Assembly (NCBI RefSeq): GCF_004101845.1 | Contig: NZ_CP026116.1 | Span: forward strand, 62,001-126,000 | DNA from: Latilactobacillus curvatus JCM 1096 = DSM 20019 | GTDB lineage: Bacteria > Bacillota > Bacilli > Lactobacillales > Lactobacillaceae | Reading direction: 5' to 3' | Length of the DNA stretch: 64,000 nucleotides | Shown here: piece by piece, positions 38,641 through 46,800 of the stretch | Layout: every line of letters starts with the position of its first letter | Position numbering within the stretch: the stretch's first letter is position 1 | Program-made: the position numbers and the translations under genes | The notes under the pieces: generated by a model | The model's input: the letters and a program-made list of their open reading frames with translations, nothing else | Databases searched by the model: none | Told to the model about the DNA's origin: nothing

Positions 38641-39585
38641 GTGGCCTCATATGCAAGTGAAGTGAAGAAAGAACTGACGCAACTTGAAGTGCATCCTGAA
38701 CATGCACGAGCGGAATTAGCCGCTTTAATTCGGATGAATGGGTCACTGAGCTTGATGAATCACCAATTTGTTTTAAACGTTCAAACTGAGAATCCGGCGA
38801 TTGCTCGCCGGATTTATAGTTTATTGAAACAAAATTATCAAGTTGAATCCGAATTACTAGTACGTCGCAAAATGAAGTTAAAAAAGAATAATCAATACAT
38901 CGTGCGCTTAAAGTATGATACCAATACCGTTTTAAAAGACCTTGATATTGTTGAGGAGGACGGTTTTACCATTCATACAAAGGTGTCAGAAGATGTCATT
39001 AATGAAGATCAGCGCGTCCGTTCTTATTTGCGGGGCGCTTTTCTAGCCGGTGGCTCAGTGAATAATCCTGAAACAAGCCGGTACCATCTGGAGATCTATT
39101 CATTATACGAAGAGCATAATCAAGATATTGCGCGCATGATGAATCGTTTTGGCTTAAATGCCAAAACGACTTTCCGACGGAGTGGGTACATCACTTATCT
39201 GAAAGAGGCTGAAAAAATTGCTGATTTTCTACAAGTGATTGGTGCTACCAACGCGATGTTGAAGTTTGAGGACATTCGGATTGTGCGGGATATGCGTAAT
39301 TCGGTTAATCGCTTAGTCAATTGTGAAACCGCAAATATGAATAAGACAATTGATGCTGCTACAAAACAAATCGAAAATATCGAATACTTGCGCGACACCG
39401 TCGGATTAGATAATTTACCGGCGAAGTTGCGTGAGATTGCGCTACTCCGTTTGGAATTTCCAGATATTACGTTGAAGGAACTTGGGGAAAAAATGCCGAG
39501 TGGGGCAATTTCGAAGTCGGGGATTAATCATCGGCTCAGAAAATTGAATCAACTTGCCGAAGCCCACCAACAGGGGAATGGATAA
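38641..39585 (+). CDS. whiA: WhiA, DNA-binding cell-division regulator
   Basis: 314 residues from GTG 38641, two bases after yvcK. The N-terminal half resembles a LAGLIDADG homing-endonuclease fold ([39 protein letters not shown]). The C-terminal sigma-4-like HTH is [33 protein letters not shown]. WhiA supports division and chromosome segregation in Bacillus. It closes the rapZ-yvcK-whiA operon. Confidence 0.94.
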   Translation: MASYASEVKKELTQLEVHPEHARAELAALIRMNGSLSLMNHQFVLNVQTENPAIARRIYSLLKQNYQVESELLVRRKMKLKKNNQYIVRLKYDTNTVLKDLDIVEEDGFTIHTKVSEDVINEDQRVRSYLRGAFLAGGSVNNPETSRYHLEIYSLYEEHNQDIARMMNRFGLNAKTTFRRSGYITYLKEAEKIADFLQVIGATNAMLKFEDIRIVRDMRNSVNRLVNCETANMNKTIDAATKQIENIEYLRDTVGLDNLPAKLREIALLRLEFPDITLKELGEKMPSGAISKSGINHRLRKLNQLAEAHQQGNG

Positions 39586-39615
39586 GGGGCAAAATAAATC
39601 GGTAGTGTACAATAT

Positions 39616-39644
39616 TTGACTTGTACAATATAATTAAGTACAAT
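39616..39644 (+). promoter_or_regulatory. Promoter and operator of the ohrR-like gene
   Basis: A -35 TTGACT (39616-39621), 17-bp spacer and -10 TACAAT (39639-39644). An inverted repeat TTGTAC-N11-GTACAA (39621-39643) fills the spacer and -10. A related TGTACAATA precedes the -35. This fits autoregulation by the MarR-type product. Confidence 0.75.
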
Positions 39645-39675
39645 AACTGAAGGACATTTTATGGAGGAAAATTAT

Positions 39676-40131
39676 ATGGTTAAACCAGTAGTATTAGATG
39701 AACAACTCTGTTTTTCGATTTACCGCGCACAAAAGGCTTACAATCATTTCTACGGTAAGGTATTAAAACCTTACGGATTAACATATCCACAATTCATCGC
39801 AATGCTTGCATTGTGGGAACATGGCAAGATGTCAGTGAAAGAATTAGGGCACCATTTAGAACTTGATAGTGGGACACTAACACCGCTTTTGAAACGCTTA
39901 GAAGCTGATGGTTGGGTAAGCCGGAATCGTGCATCAGACGATGAACGCCGAGTTGACGTTACCTTAACTGAAAAAGCAGAAAGTCAAAAAGAAGAAATCT
40001 ACGAACGGGTTGGTGCTTGCACAAACTATCTCGATTTCTCAAGCGATAAGTATCATGAATTACGTCAAGAAATGAATGAAGTTGAACATCATTTGAATGC
40101 GATTCAAATGGATAATGCACGTTTTTCATAA
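39676..40131 (+). CDS. ohrR: MarR-family regulator, OhrR type
   Basis: About 151 residues from ATG 39676, eight bases after GGAGGA; an ATG at 39661 lies upstream of that site. The winged HTH covers KELGHHLELDSGTLTPLLKRLEADGWVSRNRASDDERRVDVTLT. EQLCFSIYRAQKAYNHFY near 9-26 carries the single N-terminal cysteine that senses peroxides in OhrR proteins. The GLTYPQFIAMLALWE segment with Tyr also matches OhrR. No ohrA gene is adjacent in this window, which is unusual. Peroxide sensing is inferred. Confidence 0.8.
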   Translation: MVKPVVLDEQLCFSIYRAQKAYNHFYGKVLKPYGLTYPQFIAMLALWEHGKMSVKELGHHLELDSGTLTPLLKRLEADGWVSRNRASDDERRVDVTLTEKAESQKEEIYERVGACTNYLDFSSDKYHELRQEMNEVEHHLNAIQMDNARFS

Positions 40132-40140
40132 AATGACGGA

Positions 40141-40192
40141 TAAAGGGTTCCAAAAGATTTGATGGTAAATTGAATTTTTTGGAACCCTTTAT
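40141..40192 (+). terminator. Terminator-like hairpin after ohrR
   Basis: The stem TAAAGGGTTCCAAAA/TTTTGGAACCCTTTA encloses a ~20-nt loop. A second, stronger hairpin follows. Confidence 0.7.
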
Positions 40193-40204
40193 CGTACATA
40201 CAAA

Positions 40205-40237
40205 AACAGGTGCCCCGAGGGGGGGCACCTGTTTTTT
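40205..40237. terminator. Strong terminator between ohrR and the convergent DsbA-family gene
   Basis: AACAGGTGCCCC/GGGGCACCTGTT with loop GAGGG, then T-run. It abuts the stop of the minus-strand gene. Confidence 0.88.
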
Positions 40238-40754
40238 ATTTTAGTAGTTGACTTAAGTCAGTCATATCAATTGATTCATCAAAGATATGGTCACCAATAA
40301 TGATGGTCGGGACGAATTTAATATTGGCACGATCGGCTTCAGCAATAATTGCGGCTAAATTTTCTGCATTATCTTGTGGCGTTAATTTGAGATTTTGATC
40401 GATGTATTTTTTAAATTCATCTGGTGTCAGATCATTACGCCATGTTTTTTGATGCGTAAACAAGAATGATAGTGTTTGCAGCACTATTTCGGGTTGATCA
40501 AAAGGTAAATAGGTATGGGCTAAATTCCCCAGTTGTAGATCCTCTTTATCCTTACCAAAAGGTTTGATAATACGTTTTAGCCGACCAGCTTTGACTGCTT
40601 CAGTCATCGTTTCTTCGGATTTTAAAAACCACTTGCGGCAATAAGGACAAGCGGCGTTGATAAATTCAATTGATGTTAATGGTGCATCTGGCTGACCAAT
40701 TGTAATACCGCCGGTGGTTGTCACATTCTCGCTTTTAATCACACTAATATCCAT
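40236..40754 (-). CDS. DsbA-family thioredoxin-fold protein
   Basis: 172 residues from the ATG at 40752-40754 (MDISVIKSENVTTTGG), behind AAAGGAGGGTC. It has a thioredoxin fold with AACPYCRKWF (CxxC near 37-40) and a cis-proline region KFVPTIIIGD near 150. It lacks a signal peptide, so it is probably cytoplasmic, like the DsbA-family proteins near clp genes in lactic acid bacteria. A thiol-disulfide exchange role is inferred. It lies downstream of clpP but is separated by a bidirectional terminator. Confidence 0.8.
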   Translation of the reverse strand: MDISVIKSENVTTTGGITIGQPDAPLTSIEFINAACPYCRKWFLKSEETMTEAVKAGRLKRIIKPFGKDKEDLQLGNLAHTYLPFDQPEIVLQTLSFLFTHQKTWRNDLTPDEFKKYIDQNLKLTPQDNAENLAAIIAEADRANIKFVPTIIIGDHIFDESIDMTDLSQLLK

Positions 40755-40798
40755 GGAAGACCCTCCTTTAAGATACTGCCAGTATAACAAATTTGGTA

Positions 40799-40840
40799 TA
40801 AAAAAAGGGCTAGATCAACTTGATCTAGCCCTTTTTTTTT
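40799..40840. terminator. Bidirectional terminator downstream of clpP
   Basis: AAAAAAGGGCTAGATCA/TGATCTAGCCCTTTTTT is a perfect inverted repeat with a two-base centre. Confidence 0.92.
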
Positions 40841-40876
40841 ACTAATCCTCAGAAGAGAACCGGTTTATTATCTACT

Positions 40877-41461
40877 CTATTTTGGTTGGTTGACCATAAT
40901 ATCGTCAATCAAACCGTAATCTTTTGCTTCTTGCGCTGTCATGTAGTTATCACGATCAGTGTCAGCTTGTAATTTTTCGAAGGTTTGGCCTGAGTTGTCT
41001 GCCAAAATTTGGTTTAAACGTTTCCGAGTCTTCAAAATTTCGCGCGCTGCGATTTCAATTTCAGTTTGTTGGCCTTGTGCACCACCTAAAGGTTGGTGAA
41101 TCAAGACAGTTGAGTTAGGCAATGCAAAACGTTTGCCCTTTGTCCCAGCTGAAAGTAAAACACTGGCCATAGAAGCAGCCATCCCCATTGCGATTGTTTG
41201 GACATCAGACTTGATGAAGTTCATCGTATCCATGATGGCTAACCCTGCGGTCACAGAACCACCAGGTGAGTTAATGTAGATTGAGATGTCCTTATCTGAA
41301 TCTTGCGCGTCCAAGAATAATAATTGCGCAATGATTGTGTTAGCCATTTGGTCGTTCACTTCACCAGATAACATGATAATCCGGTCTTTTAGTAAACGAG
41401 AGTAAATATCGTAAGCACGTTCGCCACGAGATGTTTGTTCGATAACTGTCGGTACTAACAT
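40877..41461 (-). CDS. clpP: ATP-dependent Clp protease proteolytic subunit
   Basis: 194 residues. Catalytic Ser97 lies in GMAASMAS, His122 in LIHQPLGG, and Asp near 171 in [20 protein letters not shown] is the conserved handle-region motif. The tetradecameric peptidase works with ClpX and ClpC/E. The promoter on the minus strand carries a CtsR operator over the -35. RBS AAGGAGG precedes ATG 41461. It is a single-gene unit. Confidence 0.97.
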
Positions 41462-41516
41462 TGAATTGCCTCCTTATATAAGCCAGAGTAGAATCACTCT
41501 GTAGTCTATAAATTGA

Positions 41517-41545
41517 ATTTTACAGCAAAGGTCAATTTTGGTCAA
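41517..41545 (-). promoter_or_regulatory. clpP promoter
   Basis: On the minus strand, -35 TTGACC (41540-41545), 17-bp spacer and -10 TAAAAT (41517-41522). Confidence 0.78.
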
Positions 41546-41546
41546 A
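41530..41546 (+). promoter_or_regulatory. CtsR operator of clpP
   Basis: The direct repeat GGTCAA-TTTT-GGTCAAA has a 10-bp period and matches the CtsR heptad repeat (consensus GGTCAAANANGGTCAAA). It overlaps the clpP -35, so binding would block transcription until heat stress. Confidence 0.88.
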
Positions 41547-41580
41547 TAGAAAGCCTCTTTTCAGAAAGATTATGGTCATT

Positions 41581-41609
41581 TTGTGTTCGAACTGAAAATA
41601 TGGTATACT
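41581..41609 (+). promoter_or_regulatory. Promoter of a candidate small RNA
   Basis: A -35 TTGTGT (41581-41586), 17-bp spacer and extended -10 TGGTATACT (TATACT at 41604-41609). It is divergent from clpP and strong by eye. Confidence 0.65.
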
Positions 41610-41895
41610 TAGGAAAGTTAATCAGCACTTATCACTGTAGTATCAAGTATTATTTGAAGACTTTAATCAACTGGAGTAACCATGGAGTTACAAGTAGTGT
41701 AAAGAGGCGGCTTACGCTGTTTAAACGAGAAGATATTTAGAAACACAAGAATTTAGACATAATTGAATTAACCCAAAAATAAAAGCGACGTGAATCACAC
41801 GTCATCTCCACTAGCCATTCGATGCTAGTGTGCGTAGCCAATTAGTGACTGGCTACCTGACATTATGTAAGAATTTAATATGCGAAATTAATTAG

Positions 41896-41922
41896 AAGGC
41901 CACCTAGGAATAGGTGGCCTTT
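41896..41922 (+). terminator. First terminator of the candidate RNA
   Basis: AAGGCCACCTA/TAGGTGGCCTT with loop GGAA and a short T-run. Confidence 0.65.
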
Positions 41923-41932
41923 GTCAATGGTT

Positions 41933-41972
41933 TAAAGATTGAGTTGTTCATGAGGAGGACTCAATCTTTTTT
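41933..41972 (+). terminator. Second terminator of the candidate RNA
   Basis: AAAGATTGAGT/ACTCAATCTTT with a 14-nt loop, then TTTTTT. It isolates the upstream unit from the PTS promoter. Confidence 0.85.
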
Positions 41973-41982
41973 AGGCTGTATT

Positions 41983-41999
41983 TGTAAGCGCTATTGTCA
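41983..41999 (+). promoter_or_regulatory. Probable cre half-site at the beta-glucoside promoter
   Basis: TGTAAGCGCT followed by ATTGTCA matches the left half of a CcpA cre site, but the right half is poor. It overlaps the -35 TTGTCA (41994-41999). Confidence 0.45.
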
Positions 42000-42022
42000 A
42001 AATGATAATCGCGTGCTATTAT
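41994..42022 (+). promoter_or_regulatory. Promoter of the beta-glucoside locus
   Basis: A -35 TTGTCA, 17-bp spacer and extended -10 TGCTATTAT (TATTAT at 42017-42022). Confidence 0.78.
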
Positions 42023-42026
42023 ATGA

Positions 42027-42044
42027 AATTGAACCGGTTCAATT
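42027..42044 (+). promoter_or_regulatory. LacI-family operator
   Basis: AATTGAACCGGTTCAATT is a perfect 18-bp palindrome with a central CG step, the form typical of LacI-family operators. It sits just after the -10, so binding would block initiation. The likely ligand protein is the LacI-family gene at 45692. Confidence 0.85.
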
Positions 42045-42063
42045 ATATTCAATAAAGGGAGAA

Positions 42064-43385
42064 ATGACTGTGAAATTCGTAGATAAACTGTCAGAAAAGA
42101 TGTTGCCGTTTATTTCTAAACCAATAATCAGCGGCATCTAATTGCAATTCGGGATAGCTTCATTGTGACAATGCCACTTGTTATGGCGGCCTCGCTTATG
42201 GTTTTATTAAATGCGCTAATTTTCTCAAACGCCGCTGTTCAAAAGATTGTTGATTTAAGCGGATTAGCTGATCTAGCAACAATTGTGAATAATGGGACGA
42301 TGAGTATTTTATCAATTGTGGTCTGTTATAACATCGGTGCTAATTTAGCAACGCATTATGTTCGCTCTGGGAAAGTGAACGATCCTGCATTTAGTGCAGT
42401 TCATGCTGGTATTTTAAGTTTGGCAACAATGTTTATTTTGATGCCTGTGACGAGTTCCGTCACTTTAGCAAATGGGAAAACGGCGGAAGCAACAGGCGTT
42501 TTCTTGCAAAGTTTAACCTCGTCATCAGGACTTGCAACAGCGATGTTAGCGGCATTGATTAGTACGGAGTTATTCATTCGTTTTACAAAGTTTGAAAAAA
42601 TACGAATCAAGATGCCAGAAGGCGTGCCACCAGCAGTTGCAACCTCGTTTAATTCATTAGTCCCAGAAGTCTTGGTTGTTTTGATTTTTGCTATTTTTGT
42701 ATTTATTTTAAATGTGACAACCGGGTTGAATGTCCCTCAATTAATCGACCTTGCGATTCAAACGCCACTAAAATCGTTTGTATTATCTGTACCGGGAACG
42801 TTATTCTTACAATTCTTCTCAGATTTCTTATGGGTCTTTGGGATGCATGGGTCTAGCATTTTAGCGCCAGTTCGCCAAGCACCATTGCTACAAGCCATTC
42901 AAGAAAATATGGCGGCTTTTTCAGCAGGACATGCGATTCCAAATATTATTACAGAACCTTTTACAAATGCGTTCGGCTTGATTGGTGGGGGCGGCTGTAT
43001 TTTACCGTTAGTGATTGCTATTTTATGGGCTTCACGGCGGAAAGATCAACGGCAAGTTGCTAAATTAGGGTTAACAACTTGTTTCTTCAATATTACAGAA
43101 CCTGTTATGTTCGAGTTACCAGTTGTTATGAACCCAATTTTCATGATTCCATGTGCCATCATTCCATCAATCAATTTAGTGATTGCTTATTTTGCAACAA
43201 GCTTAGGTTTGATTAGTAAAACGGTAGCGGCTGCACCATGGATTACACCGCCTGTTATTCAATCTTTCTTGGCAACTGGCGGTGATTACCGAGCAGCGAT
43301 TTTAACCATCTTATTAATTGGTTTAGATGTCTTTTTATTCTTACCATTTGTCATTGCAAGTAACAAAGTATTAACTGAGGAATGA
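42064..43385 (+). pseudogene. celB: PTS EIIC, lactose/cellobiose family, frameshifted near the start
   Basis: ATG 42064 starts MTVKFVDKLSEKMLPFISKP and stops at 42141. Homology continues without loss in another frame from 42123 (NNQRHLIAIRDSFIVTMPLVMAAS) to 43385. Losing one A in the A-run before AATAAT explains the shift exactly. The rest is an intact ~410-residue polytopic EIIC with the conserved GMHGSSILAPVRQAPLL, FTNAFGLIGGGG and FFNITEPVMFELPVV motifs. It would import a beta-glucoside using EIIA/EIIB encoded elsewhere. An alternative start at GTG 42165 would lack the first membrane segment. It heads an operon with a glucosidase and a LacI regulator. Confidence 0.85.
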
Positions 43386-43395
43386 GGTTTTTGAA

Positions 43396-45678
43396 ATGCA
43401 GTATCCATATCAAGACGCAGCGCTGACCATTCGTGAGCGGGTCACTGATTTACTTTCACGCATGAGTACGCAGGAAAAAATTGGTCAAGTGAATCAACAT
43501 CTTTATGGATGGGAAACTTTCGAAGATTCTCAGTCATTAATGTTTACAGAAAAATTCAAGGCGCATGTTGAATGGGGCGGCGGTGTCGGTGCACTTTATG
43601 GTTTATTTCGCGCAGATCCATGGTCAAAAGTGAACTTTGAAAATGGCGTTCGTGCACAGGATAGTTGGCGAGTTGCTAATAAAGTTCAAGAATATGTCAT
43701 GGCGCATTCACGCTGGGGGATTCCAGCATTAATTGTTGAAGAATGTCCTCATGGCCATCAAGGGCTTGAAGGAATCTCGTATCCAACTAATATTGGCCGC
43801 GGCAATATGTTTAATACACGGTTAATGCAGCAATCATCGCATTTGATGGCACAAGAACTAGCGCTTAAAGGCGTTAACCTAGCGCTTGTTTCGACGCTTG
43901 ATTTGGTCAAAGATCCACGTTGGGGCCGTTCAGAAGAATGTTTTGGTGAAGATCCCATTTTAGCGGCGCGGATGAGTGAAGCCGTTGTGGCGGGTTTTCA
44001 AGGGGATTTAATTCAAAGTGATGTTGCTTTCTTAGACCAACCTGCTAAACCGCGAACGACTGATGCCATTGGTGTTGTATTGAAACACTGTATTGCGCAA
44101 GGTGAAGCATTGGGTGGCCATAATTCAGGCACCGTCACAATTGGCCAACGTGAATTTTCAGACGTCTATGAACCCCTTTTGAGTAGTGTCAAGAATGCGG
44201 CAGGTGTGATGGCTGCTTATAACGATGTGGATGGGGTACCGTGTCATATCAATCAGCCGTTGTTGACTCAAGATTTACGGGATGTAAATGGGTTTCAAGG
44301 GATTGTGATGGCAGATGGTGTTGCGCTTGATCGGTTATCAGGAATCTTTGAAACACAACCAGAAGCTGCGGCGGCAGCCTTAAATGCAGGTGTCGATCTA
44401 AGTTTATGGGATCAGACATTCCTAACGCTTGATCAAGCCATTGAAAATGGCCTAGTAGACGAAGCTGCCTTAGATAATGCTGCTGGCCGAGTACTAGCGT
44501 TGAAATTCCTGTTGGGTCTGTTTGAACAACCCTATGTACAAGCCCCGAATGCGCAATTGACGGCCTTACTTGAAAAAGCTGATGCGCTGAATCTGCAAGT
44601 GGCACGTGAAAGCATGACGCTTGTTAAGAACAATGGGCTTTTACCAATCCGGAATCAGCCGCAAAAGATTGCGGTGATTGGCCCCAATGCTGATGAATTA
44701 TATAATCTCTTGGGGGATTATACAGCAGCACAAAGTTCAGCGCGTCAAGCGCAAACAATTTATCAAGCGATTCAAGAAATGTTTCCCAAGTCGGAAGTCG
44801 TGTATGCATTAGGCTGTGAGGTGCGTAATTCAATTCATCAAGAAGAGGCAATTGCCAAAGTAGTTGAGCTTGCGCGCGATGCCGATTTAATCATCCCTGT
44901 ATTAGGTGGTTCCAGTGCACGTAATTTTGATATGGCCTTCCTAAGTAACGGGGCAGTGAGTTCAAAAGGCATCAACATGGATTCTGGTGAAAATGTTGAT
45001 GTCGCATCACTTAGTCTGGGGGGCCAACAAGAAGTGCTGCTCAAGCAATTGAAAGCACTAGGCAAGCCAATTGCATGTGTCATGGTGCAAGGCCGGCCAT
45101 ACGATTTAACACTGGTAAATGAACTTGCAGATGCTGTATTGATTGCTTGGTTTCCTGGTCAACAAGGTGGTCGCGCAATTGCTGAAACTTTAGTGGGACT
45201 TAATAATCCAAGTGGTAAGTTGAGTGTATCTTACCCACGCAATACCCAACAACTACCGGTTTACTACTATCAACGCGATGCTGCTAAACAAGATGATTAC
45301 TATGATGAGGTTGGCCAACCGTTATATCCATTTGGTTACGGACTTAGTTACGACCAATTTGATTATCGACAATTAGCGGTTAAGCAAATGGTTGACAAAC
45401 TAGTTGTAACTGTTAAAGTAAAAAATAACGGACAGTTTGTAGGCCAAGAAAGTAGTTTATTATTTGTCAAATTAACTGGTGGAGCAGTTATTCAACGGAC
45501 GAAGCTGTTAAAAGCTTTCCAAAAGAATGCCTTCCAACCAGGTGAAGAAAAGAGCATTACTTTCGAACTACCTGCTGCTGATTTTAATTACATGGATATT
45601 GATAATCAGGTGAAACGTGCGCAAGCAGCGACTATTATGGTTGCTGATTTAGCGGAGAAAATCACTTTATCGATATAA
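43396..45678 (+). CDS. Glycoside hydrolase family 3 beta-glucosidase
   Basis: 760 residues with the N-terminal GH3 TIM barrel, the (alpha/beta)6 domain and a C-terminal fibronectin III-like domain. The catalytic nucleophile Asp is in GIVMADGVALDRLSG near 300; KHCIAQGEALGGHN near 232 and DPRWGRSEECFGEDP near 173 bind substrate. There is no signal peptide, so it is cytoplasmic and acts on sugar imported by the adjacent PTS. The C-terminal QPLYPFGYGLSYDQFDY segment is conserved. It starts 10 bp after the EIIC stop behind TGAGG. The frame is fully intact despite the broken transporter. Confidence 0.9.
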   Translation: MQYPYQDAALTIRERVTDLLSRMSTQEKIGQVNQHLYGWETFEDSQSLMFTEKFKAHVEWGGGVGALYGLFRADPWSKVNFENGVRAQDSWRVANKVQEYVMAHSRWGIPALIVEECPHGHQGLEGISYPTNIGRGNMFNTRLMQQSSHLMAQELALKGVNLALVSTLDLVKDPRWGRSEECFGEDPILAARMSEAVVAGFQGDLIQSDVAFLDQPAKPRTTDAIGVVLKHCIAQGEALGGHNSGTVTIGQREFSDVYEPLLSSVKNAAGVMAAYNDVDGVPCHINQPLLTQDLRDVNGFQGIVMADGVALDRLSGIFETQPEAAAAALNAGVDLSLWDQTFLTLDQAIENGLVDEAALDNAAGRVLALKFLLGLFEQPYVQAPNAQLTALLEKADALNLQVARESMTLVKNNGLLPIRNQPQKIAVIGPNADELYNLLGDYTAAQSSARQAQTIYQAIQEMFPKSEVVYALGCEVRNSIHQEEAIAKVVELARDADLIIPVLGGSSARNFDMAFLSNGAVSSKGINMDSGENVDVASLSLGGQQEVLLKQLKALGKPIACVMVQGRPYDLTLVNELADAVLIAWFPGQQGGRAIAETLVGLNNPSGKLSVSYPRNTQQLPVYYYQRDAAKQDDYYDEVGQPLYPFGYGLSYDQFDYRQLAVKQMVDKLVVTVKVKNNGQFVGQESSLLFVKLTGGAVIQRTKLLKAFQKNAFQPGEEKSITFELPAADFNYMDIDNQVKRAQAATIMVADLAEKITLSI

Positions 45679-45691
45679 GCGGGGAATAAGA

Positions 45692-46663
45692 ATGTCATCT
45701 GTTAGAGAAGTCGCTGAATTGGCCGGAGTCTCGGTCGGAACTGTTTCACGGTATCTGAATGGGCAACAGCTTAAAGCAGCTAATCAAGCCAAGATTGCAG
45801 CGGCCATTGAGCAACTCGATTACAAACAAAATATTATCGCTAAAGGATTGAAGAACAATCAAAGTTTTTCAATTGGTTTATTGATGAATAGTATTTCAAG
45901 TCGATTTGGCGCGGAAGTTGTTTCTGGAATAGAACAACGCGTTGAGCAACAAGGGTATAGTTTATTATTGAGTGGTTTTAGTGACAAACCAGCGTTAATT
46001 GATCAAAAAATTGATTATTTAATGGCGCATTCGATTGATGGTTTAATTGTTTTCTTAGCAGGTGAAGAATGGCAAGGAATGGAACGACTAGCGGCACTTG
46101 ATATTCCGGTTGTGACGATTAATAACCCAAATCAGCTACGCAATGTTGATTCGATTTTATTAGATGATCGCGCAAGTGTGGCACAAGTGATGCAACAAAT
46201 TATTGATCTCGGACACCAGAATATTGGGATGATTGCCGCTAATCAGGATGATTATGTTGCCCGTGAACGACTGGCAGGTGCTAAACAGACGATGGCAGCT
46301 TATCCAGACAGACAGTTACATGTTTTTGAAGGTGACTATTCTCGGACTAGCGGGTACCGCGGTGCCCAAGCATTATTAGCCGAAGGTATTACAGCTTTAT
46401 TTGTCAGCAATGATAGTATGGCCTTTGGTGCGCTCACTTATTTATCAGAAAATGGTATTCGGATTGGCCAAGATTTACTATTTGGTCACTATGATTATGC
46501 CGATGAACATCAATTTGGACAGTTGCCAATCCTATCGATTCAACCGCCAACAGAAGCGATTGGATTGGCAGCTGCTAAGTTGTTATTAGATCGGCTCCAA
46601 AATAAGACTCAGTCAGATGGTCAAACGATTTTAATGCATCATGAAATCAATGGTCTAAACTGA
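45692..46663 (+). CDS. LacI-family transcriptional regulator
   Basis: 323 residues. The N-terminal HTH is VREVAELAGVSVGTVSRYLNG with hinge region DYKQNIIAKGLKNNQS, followed by a periplasmic-binding-protein-like effector domain (SIGLLMNSISSRFGAEVVSGIEQ ... LFVSNDSMAFGAL). It lies 13 bp after the glucosidase, so it is autoregulated from the same promoter. The perfect palindrome at 42027 is the obvious target. Confidence 0.9.
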   Translation: MSSVREVAELAGVSVGTVSRYLNGQQLKAANQAKIAAAIEQLDYKQNIIAKGLKNNQSFSIGLLMNSISSRFGAEVVSGIEQRVEQQGYSLLLSGFSDKPALIDQKIDYLMAHSIDGLIVFLAGEEWQGMERLAALDIPVVTINNPNQLRNVDSILLDDRASVAQVMQQIIDLGHQNIGMIAANQDDYVARERLAGAKQTMAAYPDRQLHVFEGDYSRTSGYRGAQALLAEGITALFVSNDSMAFGALTYLSENGIRIGQDLLFGHYDYADEHQFGQLPILSIQPPTEAIGLAAAKLLLDRLQNKTQSDGQTILMHHEINGLN

Positions 46664-46670
46664 ATCATCG

Positions 46671-46707
46671 AAAAGGGCGAGTAGAATAATCTACTTGTCT
46701 TTTTTGA
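46671..46707 (+). terminator. Terminator of the beta-glucoside operon
   Basis: CGAGTAGA/TCTACTTG with loop ATAA, within A- and T-rich flanks. Confidence 0.78.
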
Positions 46708-46750
46708 GTTTAATCCTTAGGTTATTAATTTACCCGTCCCCGATAATGGG

Positions 46751-46767
46751 GTACACTTGTGGTGTAC
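46751..46767 (+). promoter_or_regulatory. Inverted repeat upstream of the nucleoside hydrolase gene
   Basis: GTACAC-TTGTG-GTGTAC is a perfect 6-bp inverted repeat 34 bp before the start codon. Operator function is inferred from position. Confidence 0.5.
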
Positions 46768-46800
46768 ATTATTTTGCATGATTATTGAGGAGGGCTTGGC

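Larger units (their letters stand above)
41616..41972 (+). ncRNA. Candidate structured small RNA divergent from clpP
   Basis: The 602-bp gap between clpP and the PTS gene has no convincing ORF; short readings have no well-placed ribosome binding site. Downstream of the promoter several hairpins follow one another: GTAAC/GTTAC near 41675, GTGTAA/TTACGCT near 41697-41720, GACGTG/CACGTC (~41788-41804), CACTAGC/GCTAGTG (~41810-41831) and GTAGCCA/TGGCTAC (~41835-41857). Two terminator-grade hairpins end the unit at 41896-41922 and 41933-41972. The transcript would be about 300-360 nt. It is not recognisable as tmRNA, RNase P, SRP or 6S RNA. RNA identity is inferred. Confidence 0.4.

Noticed and set aside
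40877-41461. Start of clpP moved further upstream
   Set aside because: The ATG at 41461 has AAGGAGG at correct spacing and matches the usual ClpP N-terminus.
41513-41740. 75-codon ORF divergent from clpP
   Set aside because: It runs through the promoter region with no ribosome binding site and no recognisable protein features; an RNA reading is better supported.
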